The notes under the pieces: model-generated
What the model saw: the letters and a program-made list of their open reading frames with translations, nothing else
Databases searched by the model: none
Told to the model about the DNA's origin: nothing
Translations under genes and position numbers: made by a program
Source: Rhabdornis inornatus
Lineage: Eukaryota; Chordata; Aves; Passeriformes; Rhabdornithidae
Reading direction: 5' to 3'
Length of the DNA: 64,000 nucleotides
Assembly (NCBI GenBank): GCA_013397075.1
Contig: VWZS01003477.1
Location: forward strand, 1,984,001-2,048,000
Shown here: positions 1 through 10,336 of the stretch, piece by piece
Numbering within the stretch: position 1 is the stretch's first letter
How the letters are laid out: each line of letters starts with the position of its first letter

Positions 1-2430
1 CACCAGACGTTTGCGCAGCCCTTTTGAAACTGAAGACTGGCACCCGCAACACTCCTCCTAAATTTATTATGCTCTTTCTTACAGCTCAGCAGTGACACAT
101 AAGCAACAAGCAGAGCAATCTACAGTGACAATCTCAGGCTTATTTTATTTTCACCAAAGAGTTTACTATTACTGCTATACATGCTGCTAGTATGCACAAA
201 ATGGACCCAAGGTATAGAAAATCTTTGATTTTATTACTTCCAATTGAGCACGTACAGCTCTACAGATACGCAGTTGGAACTTCATATGTACATAAGCCTT
301 TTGCAAGATGTTCTCGATGAGCACACAAAAATTCAGAGTGTATGCATAAAGAAATCTCAAAATTGACAGAAACTGAACCTAGCTTTTCCACTTAGACCTC
401 CTAGCACAAACTCTACTGCACAGTAGGGAGCTGTAACTCTCAAATAATAACAGAAAATGTTGCATTTGAGCCTTATTTCGTGTTATTTGGGGTCTCTCGC
501 CTAATTTTTTTTTTTTAAATACTAAAATGAAAAGGGGGCAAAACCAATTACAGAAACAAGGCAACCTGCTCTTAAACTGATTAGCCTAGATGTCAAAATG
601 GTCGGATTCACTTTTACTGAATATTTTTCCAGCAAAGCAAATCCACTCTCTTCTAGACCAAGTGTCATATACAAGTGTACATATGCAAATACATACACTT
701 CAATCTACTGACTGGTGTTTGATCAATTTACATCATCGAGTGGCTCACTCAGACTCTCTGTGCTTTGAGGTTACATGTCCCAGAATGTACTGAGCTTGCT
801 GGCATTTTGAAAATTAAATTTAGAAAAACGTATTACTTCACAGTTCTTTCCCCTAAGTTACTAAAATATTTAAGTGTAAGATATTCTACATCTAGATAAG
901 GGGATAAATCAAAGATCAAGACAATGAACTTCCATTCAACACCAGCCCTTTCCTGCACCTCTCATCTCTTCATCAAAACACAGAGAGATGAGCCTTGGGG
1001 GAAGCAAGCCCTGGAGTGAGACATTCCAGGCTTGCTGAAGTATGCAAGGAGACCAGAGTGCAATGGTCGCATGTATTTGAGTGTAGCGAAAACCATCTTT
1101 CACTTTTAAATTAGAACATGCTGAACTCAAATAACTTTGCAGAGCGAAATTGGAAGTGCAAGACTAAAATAAGAAGAGACAATTCTAACTGGAGAAAGAT
1201 CTGGAAATCTATCCAGCCCTGACAGTCCTTTTATTTCCCCCCACACCTCAAAGATGTGCCAGCAGCAAAGCGAGAAGGCAAACTCTTCTCCTCTGCACAG
1301 CAATGATCTGGGTCTCACTGGAAGTTCATTTCAGATTTTGTACACCACAGCACCTAGCTCTGGGTAGACTTTAGGCTCCACACAACTCTGCATTTTGGAA
1401 AGCCCTCTAATTGAGGGCTCTTGAAATATTTATGGTGAAGCAGCAGCATCGTGCCCAGGGTGGCAGCGGCCCCCACGGAGCTGTGGCACCCAGCCCGCAG
1501 AGCAGGGGGTGTGACCGGCTAGGGCAGTGCTCCCCCAGGAGTGAAGTTACTGCTGCAGTTCAGCACAGCACAATTTACATTGCGGGCTGTAAAGGTAAGG
1601 CACCGACATCCTGGCCAACACCATGAAGTGACAGGCATTCTCAGTAGGTTTTTGAAAACATTTGAAATGTTTTGAAATGTATATTTAATCAGATTTAGGA
1701 GAAGGATGGTCTTTGCCAGAACACGATGAAAGGGGGTATGTATGGAATGCAATCTCTAAATTACACTGTCATAGTTTAGAGTATAATTACTTTAACTCAC
1801 TGTAAAATATCATCAACTAACACCCAATCTTAGTGAGCAACGCTATTTGGCAAAATGTACATTCACAGTAATGATCAACAAGAAGAAACTGTGGCACTAG
1901 ATGCAGCAGGGGAAAAAAAAAGAACCAGGTGCTGCCATATAAGCTGTTGTTTTTAATCACTTTTAATTATTTCACAAGATAATCCAATATTTTAGAAATC
2001 ACTGCAGAAAGACTTTATTACATACTTTTGAAACATTTCTGTTCTAGACTGATTATTTCATTTGGTTTGGTCTGAAGGAAGTAAGTTGCAGGGAGCAAAA
2101 AGAAAAAACTTCTTTGGCTTCACTTACTGGGAGATTTAGTGATCAGGGATTAAAAAAATGTAACCAGTCTTTATCCAACTCCCTACAATTTAAGGCAAAA
2201 TAAACAGGATTTAACTCTCAAATGTGGAAAGGACATAGTTCTCTTTTTACCTTTAAACACTGGTTTTCTTTGTTTTACTAAGACCTTGTATTTCAAATCT
2301 GAAGACGATACGGTCATAGCACATTACCGACGCACAGCTTCTCTCCAGTAATCCCAAAACACTATGAGCACAGCCCAGACAAACAAGGGCACACATTCCT
2401 TCCTAGGAAGGATGCATTTCAGAGTATCCT
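1..2430. other. AT-rich unique sequence, no gene recognised
   Basis: I see no recognisable exon, RNA gene or mobile element in this stretch. Short open frames occur on both strands but match no protein I know. A small GC-richer patch at about 1420-1620 ends in a good splice-donor-like AAAG|GTAAGG (GT at 1595). The only acceptor-like site in front of it (CTCCCCCAG, near 1540) has a short pyrimidine tract, so an exon is not supported. A small hairpin (AGCCCTC/GAGGGCT, 1401-1419) lies just before the patch. Confidence 0.6.
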
Positions 2431-2880
2431 CAAGTCCTAGCTCAATCCCTCTGAAATCGGAGAGGGATCTGCCCCACACTCTTCTAGGTCATGGAGCACC
2501 AACTTGATTCTCTGCACAGTCCTATTCAAGATTATTTTTAGCCCAACTCTCACTTGCTGTGAGAAAAAGGTGTCCGAAACAAACCTTGAGAGCCCACTAG
2601 TTACTTCAAATAATGCTGACTCCCTGGTAAAACCAATGGAAGAGTGGTGGACTAAGTAATTTACAAACCAAATGGTTCTGCACATCATGACCAGCAACTG
2701 GGTCTGTGCCACAATATGTGTGTGTACACATTTGCCTGATGATAACGTGATCCACACGATTCTCTGTTCGTGTATTTTGACTTTAAAATCGCGACTGCCA
2801 TTTTGGCACAAAAATGAAAGGCACAAAACGACAGCCCAGAAGGAGCTGGAGCACCGGGGGTTGGTGCTGGCTTTCTGCAG

Positions 2881-3027
2881 AGAGGAATGCTGCAGTCACA
2901 CCAAGCTTCTCCCAGCTGTGGAAGGCCCCATCAGCACCCGGCTGACAGAAGGGAAGGAGAGCAACTGGAGGGGAGCAGAAAATCCTGAGAAACTTTCTGC
3001 AGACATTACAGGAAATTTAGTGCCCAG
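2881..3027 (+). other. Candidate internal exon (weak)
   Basis: A stop-free frame covers about 2672-3130 on + (152 codons), and another overlaps it on - (2437-2826). Inside the + frame, an acceptor-like GGCTTTCTGCAG ends at 2880 and a good donor, GCCCAG|GTATGA, follows exon base 3027. The enclosed 147 nt is a multiple of three, open, and richer in GC than its surroundings. The downstream part of the frame encodes a lysine-rich tail. I do not recognise the peptide. A chance open frame is the main alternative, because two-strand openness also arises from local composition. Confidence 0.2.
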
Positions 3028-3304
3028 GTATGATATGAACCAGCTTATGAAAAAATTACAGGATCAGCAATTATCTCTTTCGAAGCCATGCAAAAAATCC
3101 TGCCACAAAAAGAGAAAAAAGCCTACGTAACTAAACTTAGATACGTAAGAAATAGATTTTTACATGTATATTTATATACACAGCTTTGTATATATATATT
3201 TTATATTTCCGTGTGCGTGTATAAAAATACAGTTTCGAGTATTTTAATAGAAGCAAGCACAAATTGATTTAAATTAATCTCTGAACATAGTGGAGAGCCA
3301 GCAG

Positions 3305-3334
3305 AGTAATTAATGATGTTATTTATTAATTACT
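3305..3334. repeat. Perfect 10-bp inverted repeat, TAAT-rich
   Basis: AGTAATTAAT (3305-3314) is matched by ATTAATTACT (3325-3334) across a 10-nt spacer. The arms contain TAATTA homeodomain-type cores. It may be a paired homeodomain site, part of an old hairpin repeat, or chance in AT-rich DNA. Confidence 0.5.
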
Positions 3335-4382
3335 ATAACCATACCAACTGTCCTTTCTCTTCATGTCTCCAATAAAAACAACTCATTGCTAATCCACCAC
3401 AGCTGCAGAAACTTCTATGAAATGTTAGTTAAGGTAATAAAATAGCTCCAGTTTTAGGCACGGAGGATCCATTTCTGCCCTTGAATCATTTATCTCAGAT
3501 TATAATCTTCAGTGAAGAATTTGATGCTTTTTCAACAATCCAATACCTCACTGGCACATGCTAGCACACAAAACCATTTTTTAAAAAATTACACTGCAAT
3601 ATAGTCTGAATAGGAAATCGATCACTGAACAAGCTAAATCTGCATGAAGGAGAAAGACTGGAAAGGTGGGACAGAGGTGGGAGGGTAGAATGCAGTGAGC
3701 AGTATCAGAAAAATGAACATATAAACAGGAAAGGAGGAAGAATCATAGAAGTGCACCTTAGTTGAAAAGGTTTCTTTCAATATCTGCTGGCACTTTCTTT
3801 TTATCTACCACTCTTTCCCTCTATTGCAGTCAATAACCTGAGCGGGCATAAAATAGATTTTTCTCATGGTTTGGATCAACACAGGATATAAACCACAACT
3901 GAAACACATTTCCACGTGCTAAACTCAGCAATGATTATTGTAATCCAGTTGCCTACATATAGCATACCTTGACAATCGAGGTGGTAGGCACAGGGAAAAC
4001 AGAGCAAGAAGGAAGACAGGGACATGGTTCAGATTACAGATTTCAGATTGCTTTCCAAATGTACTTTTGTTTTGCTGGTGTATTGTTAAATCATTTTTGT
4101 GCTTCATAGGAAGCTACACATTTTGAAGACAGTTAGTCATAACAACTGCTTTATTTTGTTTTTGGTTTAAGACACCTATGATTTGCACACCCTGACACCT
4201 GCTGATTTCATGCCCTGCCTTTTCCCATCAAAGCCTCTTCTTGGCTCTCCACACGAGGAAATCTCATTTATCAAAATTCTGTTAGCGTAAGGGGAAGGGC
4301 TATGCTGAGCTGAGCCGTGGCCTTCATTAAACATGCAGAACATAAACTGCTGACACTAAGCACAGTCAACTTGCAGCATGGC

Positions 4383-4411
4383 GGGGGGGGGGGGGGGGAA
4401 GAAAAAAAAAA
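4383..4411. repeat. Poly-G (16) / poly-A (10) polypurine tract
   Basis: Sixteen consecutive G bases (4383-4398) are followed by AAG and ten A bases, giving a pure purine strand of about 30 nt. Such a tract could form a G-quadruplex or triplex. It is also a place where length polymorphism and sequencing error are common. The run is unusual in this AT-rich setting. Confidence 0.9.
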
Positions 4412-4486
4412 GAGCAATGAGACAGAAGGAATGATGTGATGGTGAAACAGGAATAAAAGTCACAGTTTTGCAAAGCATTTAAGTCA

Positions 4487-4545
4487 TACTGGAGTCAGTG
4501 AGATTTAATCACAGACCTGAAGTTAAGCATGTGCTTAACTCTGCC
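4487..4545. repeat. Fragment of an ancient sauropsid hairpin repeat
   Basis: The segment contains a GGAGTCAGTGAGATTTAATC stretch and then GTTAAGCATGTGCTTAAC (4522-4539), a near-palindrome with 8-bp arms. From memory, this matches the repeat found in turtles, crocodilians and birds that reads like 'gaagtcaatggg ... aagttaagcatgtgcttaag'. I cannot align it to a library here, so the family name is left open. Confidence 0.5.
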
Positions 4546-5601
4546 AAACAGAAATAGATCACTAAATTATGAATGGAACAATCTATTTCTGTTCCCAGGA
4601 ACACGGACACTTTGTTCTCCAGACTAGTCCCTCAGGGAATGAAAAAGGTGAGGGGGAAAAATGATAACAAAATTGGAGAAAACAATCCCTTCCCCAAGTC
4701 AAAATACTGGTCTGGATAAAGGAACTGTATGTTTTCTTTGACGTAACAGGATTAAAAAGGTTGGTATCCATCATTTAAGTTCTAGGAGACAGAAAAGAGC
4801 AAGTGACATTATGGTCATTAATTTCAACACGGTACCAAAGGCTGGAGCTCTGAATAAAAGAAAAATTTGTAAATTTGGAAGAAGCAAGCATGAGAACAAA
4901 AATGCATTAACAATCAGAATTAGGGCTGAGGGTGAACAAAGTGGCTTTTTGAATTTTCACTTCATTTACTGTTCTTCGTATTTTTCCCCCTTTAATTCTC
5001 AAAGATAGCTGTGTAACGCTGCCTACAATAGAATCTTGAATTTAATAGGCACGAAGCAGAAGGTGTGTAGCATTTTCCTCTGATCACAAGGAACAAGCAC
5101 TTAGCTGTAAGAGATCCACAATGAGTCACTGCAGGGAGGAATCAAATGCATCACAGGTACATGCAAGCCTTTTTTATTATTATTCTACCAATTGAAAATG
5201 CATTATAACGTACCGCCCTAGGGAAAAAAAAATCAATGTCAAACCACCTAGTCCTATAAAAATATATAATTTACCAATCATATATGCCTGCATTTACACA
5301 GTTCAAAGAGAACTAAGGCAGATGCAAGGCAGGAGAATGGGGTGGGAGATAGGTGGAGAGGGATGTCAACATTTCCTCTGTAAGCTTTTGTTGGTATTTA
5401 TAAATAAGTTAAGATAATAATTCCAAGTTGAAATTGTCTGAGTACTAACATGAATAGCTTACCATCAATTTCAAACAGCAGCCAAACATTATTTTAGTAT
5501 TATCTGAAAAATAATATCATTATTAACATTTTCTGATACTTTCACACCTCTTAAAACACTTCTTCCAAGTTAATCTGGAAGCTAAGTACCATAAAATTAA
5601 T

Positions 5602-5695
5602 GGCTGGATTCGGCCACCCTTTCCCATTCTGAATATCATCATATTCCAGAGATAAAGAATTTAGCTCTGATCAAGTAACTCTTAGCATAGTATTA
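5602..5695. repeat. Probable ancient sauropsid MITE-like repeat
   Basis: CTGGATTCGGCCACCCTTT (from about 5605), followed by a CATTCTGAATATCATCATATTCC-like section, resembles in order the widespread sauropsid repeat that begins 'cagattctgccacccttactcatgctgagtagtacctta'. The copy is strongly diverged and its right end is uncertain. A repeat-library search would decide. Confidence 0.45.
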
Positions 5696-8670
5696 ACTTT
5701 TGTTCCCTCTTCCAGGGTTCTGTGCACATGCAGCTTTAATGGGAGAGCAGAAAGCAGACACACTTGTGGCAATGAGGCTTGCACCTTGACCATTCCTCAA
5801 AACTTATTTCTGTAATTAAAAAAAAAAATATTGTATACATTTAACAGAAATCAATAGCTGCTTTTATGTTGAAAAATTGTTGTTTTTCTTGATGTCACCT
5901 ACAAAATAGAATAGGACTGCCCAATTGTTCTGTCTTCTCTTTCAACTTGTAAACAATGCAGTGTTATCGCCAGCTTTTTTAGCTTTTATTCTGGTCAACA
6001 AGGCACTGCAGCCTGCCATATAAAGCTGCACACCACATGGCACCATTCAACAGTATATCTAGGTCAGCTTGCATTTTTAATGTGCTCCATTAGCTTTCCC
6101 TTGTTCACTGTATCAAGTTTGAACTTCTCCTTCTCACTTTTCAAACTTCTCTATAACTAAGCCAGACAATACACAGGATCCTAAGAGTATTGCGATCACC
6201 TTCAACATTTGTTCCACCAAAGACTGCAGTTCTAATCCTATTTCCTTAATTCCATGCTGTTTTGAAACCTTGCATCCCCCAATTTCTCCTTCAAGATCCT
6301 TTTCCACAATACTACTGGTAAAAAAAAAAAAAAAGAGGTTAGTTAAATAAAACGCCCCAATGCTTTACCTAACATAATTCCTTTCCCCAGTATTACTCGG
6401 GGAAGCTTAACAACTTTGACCTTGGCAGCATTCTGCACACACCACAGCTAAAAAAACCTACAAGTTAATAAGCATATAAACAGCCATACCTACATTACTG
6501 GAAAGCTTTTGCAGAATCGTATGTGCTATAATGGTATTTAGTTACTTCGATGCAACAAAAACCAGTTCCACATGATTCACTTCATTGCTTTCCTTCATAA
6601 GCAGGAGTTAACTCACTTCTTAAAATACATCTATTAATTTTTAAATTAGCATGTATTTTAACTGCTCTTCCCACAGATGATTTTAAGGTATATATCCCTC
6701 CACTGGAGCACAGCCCTTGCACAAGGACTGAAGTTGTAAGACACCCTAGATATAGATTACATGTACAAGGTAATCGGTACATCAGTTCTGACACAAGGAA
6801 TAACATCGTGAGGAAGTTTCACAGGAGGCTCGGGGAGATTCAGACAGATCTTGGTAAGAGGGAGGTGGAACTGGATGATGGAATGAAAACAGACAGTCAT
6901 GTTAAATTGAATGATACAAAAAATGCTTATTTTGCTTCAGATTAAAATGGTAAGGCAAGTTTTAATAAAGAGACTGTAAATTTGTCTGTTGTATATTTCA
7001 TGGAGTAGCAAGGATTTAGCAGTGAAATCATAAAACACACGGAATGACTGTTATACTAGAAATCTGTCACAATAGTTCAAATGTATATTGTATAAAACAA
7101 TGTAAAGCATTGCAACAGTACGAAAATCATGCCAAAATGATCTGCAATCTTGATCCTCCTATACAAAAAAAATATGAAGACCCTGTATAAGTAACTGTTC
7201 ACCAACAAAATCAAAGGAATGACCTTGAAAAAAAAGATTTCCCAGTGTCATTCTAATCAAATAAAATTATCCATCAATATCCCAATTCACTAGAAAACCC
7301 TGTCTCACAAGAAGAAATTATTAAAAAGCAAACTGAAATAATTGAAGCTTTAAAGATAAAAAATTATGTCTTCTGTAAAAGAAATACATGTCCAGTAAAA
7401 AGCCCCAGATTTTGTATTATTATCATTGTTTTTTCCTCTTGAAATCTGCAAAATGTCAACAGCACATTTTCCAGCAAAGCACAGCTCTGAACGATGATAC
7501 ACACCTGCCCTTGTCTCAGGAAAAAAACAGGGGAAATGAAAGCCTAAATCACATCTGTTTACCCAACAACTTTCTCACGCTCCTCTCTGCAATTCCTATT
7601 TCTCAAACCTAGCATTAGTTAAAACAAGACAATTCTGAAATCAGGGGAAGCAGCCACATAGCAGAAATCTGAATATTTTTCTATATCCGTATTTCATGCT
7701 GCTAAAAAAATTGATGCTATTAAAAAAAAAAGGCAAACACATTAACAGTAGCCTTATTTAAAAATAAGTATTTGTGGGGTTTTTAAGTCCCAAACTAAAT
7801 GGGAGCAAGCTTTTTGTAGCAAGGTGGTTTTGGTTGCTGGAGGGCACAGTTCTGGTCTCACCAGTTGTACAATCAGGTAGAATTTACAGAAGAGAAAGAA
7901 ATCTGGTCTAACTTGCTCACCTCATGAAGGAGGAACAGCAAACTATTTACCAATATTCTGAACTGCTCTCTTCCCACCCCTAAACAAAGAGACCACCTGC
8001 CTCAACATTTATTTAAAATGTGCAGGTATTTACAAGCAAACTTTGTGTTCTGATTGTTAGATGACTTGGTAAATCTGATACTCCCTCCAAGTTCAAACCA
8101 GCAGTGTAAATCAAAGGGGCCACATGGAACTGCAAAGGACCCGCCTGATCAGGCAGGAATCACCCCCGTTTACATGTCACCAGGAGGCAGCTGAGCGAGG
8201 GAGGATGCTGAGCAGCACACCCAGCCAGACAGCTCAGGCACACCAGACTCAGGCTGCCTGAGTGCACCCACCAGTTAAAATTTAATGAGTAACAGAAGGA
8301 AGACGGAGAAAATAAATTCTTTTTGTCTAGTAGTAACTTAAGTTGCTGCAATGTAGTGACTGGTGTTAAATGGTGGGTTCAAACCCTTGAGGAGATGCAT
8401 ATTCCCACCATGAAAGCAGTACCAAATTTTGCACTCTTCTGGCATTTCTATGAAGTTTGGAAAGGAAAAACCATACTACAGAGTGTCTCTTCATAAAAGC
8501 AGCAGGGGGAAATACGGATTGCTGCTGCTGCTGCTGGTGCCACCACAAAAGCTCGATGGTTCAGTGTTGCAGCAGTTCATTTTAACATAGTAGCAATATA
8601 AACAGGCACAGGACTGCCCGAAGAGGGATACTCGTTAATCAGAAATGCAAAATTAATTGCCAAGCCTTTA

Positions 8671-8850
8671 CTGTGAGGGTGGTGAACAGGAACAGGTTGC
8701 CCAGAAAGACTGTGGATGCCCCATTCCTGGAGGTGTTCAAGGCCAGCTTGATGGAGCTCTCAGCAACCTCATAAAATTGAAAGGTATTCCTGTTCATGAC
8801 AGGCAAGTTGAAACTAGATGATCTTCCAACCCAAACCATTCCATGATTCT
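8671..8850 (+). mobile_element. CR1 LINE, 3'-end fragment, + orientation
   Basis: The order of landmarks matches the avian CR1 3' end: GAGGGTGGTGAACAGG, CAGGTTGCCCAGAAAG, TGTGGATGCCCCATTCCTGG, AGGTGTTCAAGGCCAG, then AACTAGATGATCTTCCAACC and a final ATTCCATGATTCT. The copy lacks the usual 'taaggtcc' segment before CTTCCAACC, a small internal deletion. It is 5'-truncated, as most CR1 insertions are, and carries no coding capacity. CR1 is a non-LTR retrotransposon that ends in a short octamer-type tail rather than poly-A. Divergence suggests an old insertion. Confidence 0.92.
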
Positions 8851-9644
8851 TACTTACAGACATCACTTGAGCAAATACCGAACAGTTGCTTTGAATTTCA
8901 TACATATCTTCTGACAACTCCACACTGCTACTGTCAGAAAGGCAATGGGAGCTTTAAATTCATACCAAAATCCAAAACGTGGCCACATCCACACCTTGAT
9001 AACCTAAACCATGCAGTGCTGGAGAGGAAGGCTGTTCATCACATTTATGTATGTCCAAAAGTAAAGATGATGTAGGAAGAAAGACAGCAGTTTACGTTTT
9101 CTTAGCACTAATCCCAGCTGGTTGCAGGGCATGGGGCCAACCACAGGCCAACACTGTTCAAGGGTGCTGAGGAAGGCACGTTTACCATCTGTGCTCACTC
9201 CAACTTGCCACAGAGTGCTTGGGAGCTTTGTAGTATAAATGTTACCACATACCCATGTAAACTGCCTAAGCCTAACCCTGAGGCCATCAGTATTTATTCT
9301 GCAAGCATGGTGAGATGCTTCATGCTGAAAAGGAACATTAAACATGTATTTATGGCTAGCTTGGATCACTGGCAAGAGAAGAAAAAAGGAAATATCCAAG
9401 AAAGCCTGATATGCTATAGGCACACTGGGACACTGCCACAGGAGACAGGTCCTCCCAAAAGCCTCACCTTGCCTTGTATTTCCTCAGACTACAGGAGTAT
9501 GGGCACAGGGCTCAAGGAAGAGAACCAACTCTTATTATGCCATTTATCCAGCCAATCTTGACTTTCTGACAAGTGGGGCTTCTCAGTTAACATAGCTTTT
9601 TTTCTCCTTTCTGTGTATCATTTTGTCTTTTCTTGTTTATGCAG

Positions 9645-9776
9645 GATATTGAATTGTGCAGACCCGCTTCCACTGCACAAGGAGGCATCACAATCACCAG
9701 GAAACCTGTACTTTTTTCTCTCCCAGAGAGCTTTAACTACTTAGTCATAAGTACTTCAAAACACTTTGATACATCT
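9645..9776 (+). other. Candidate exon behind a very strong acceptor
   Basis: The acceptor side is the best pyrimidine tract in the left half of the window: 9597-9644 is dominated by T and C and ends in TTGTTTATGCAG. The following frame is open from 9645 to a stop at 9941 (98 codons). A donor-like ATCT|GTAAGG follows 9776, giving a 132-nt, phase-0 exon. If that donor is not used, the frame could be a terminal exon. The peptide is not recognised, and the donor has T instead of G at its last exon base. Confidence 0.22.
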
Positions 9777-10323
9777 GTAAGGGGTCACAAAGAATATAAA
9801 AAGAGCACCTTGTTCCTGGCTATAATGCCATTCTCTACTCTTGGAAAATACCCAGCACAGAGGGCACTCAGGAGACTTCAGCAACCCCAAAACACAACTT
9901 TAACAATGAGTCAAAGAAAAGAGGTTGGAAAATCCTTTTAGTCATCTGAACAACTCAGGTGAAACGAGTCCACAAAGAAAGGAAAAACAGAACTGGGGAA
10001 ACATGCAATCCTAACTCTCCTATGAGTAGCAAAACAGAATTTACTGGAGGTTAATAAGAATATCTATTTTTTCTAAGCTAAAGCAAATCCAAAAACTTAT
10101 TTACAACTCCCAGGTTCCTATCTAAGTCAACAGTGCAAAGACAGATGTAAATGAGGACTCATTTCTCTATATTTTCCCATATACTAAGCACACACAGACA
10201 ATCCAAGTGTCAACACATCAAGACAGAGATAATTCTGACCCTTGAAAACATTGTCTTCTGAAAAGGATTAATTGGCTTTAAAACAATTTAATTTGGCTTT
10301 GAAGATGCAACTGTTATTAGCAA

Positions 10324-10336
10324 CCACCAGATGGCA
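10324..10336 (+). promoter_or_regulatory. CTCF-type core motif
   Basis: CCACCAGATGGCA fits the 13-base CTCF core CCASYAGRKGGCR at every position. CTCF sites mark insulators and loop anchors in vertebrates. A single 13-mer match can occur by chance in 64 kb, so occupancy is unproven. Confidence 0.45.

Larger units (their letters stand above)
3131..8670. other. AT-rich non-coding stretch with old repeats
   Basis: No gene is recognised here. It holds TA-rich simple sequence (about 3161-3235), a perfect 10-bp inverted repeat at 3305-3334, a G16 tract at 4383-4398, two probable ancient sauropsid repeat fragments (4487-4545 and 5602-5695), an A-tract near 6319-6333 and a short (GCT)5 run at 8521. 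A GGGTTCAAACCC at about 8374 resembles a pol III B box but has no tRNA fold or A box around it. Nothing else is distinctive. Confidence 0.6.

Noticed and set aside
3745..3785. AATCATAGAAG near a possible CR1 tail
   Set aside because: One short word only; no further CR1 sequence on either side.
8366..8390. GGGTTCAAACCC resembling a tRNA B box
   Set aside because: The motif is palindromic, no A box or cloverleaf arms lie at the right distance, and no SINE body follows.
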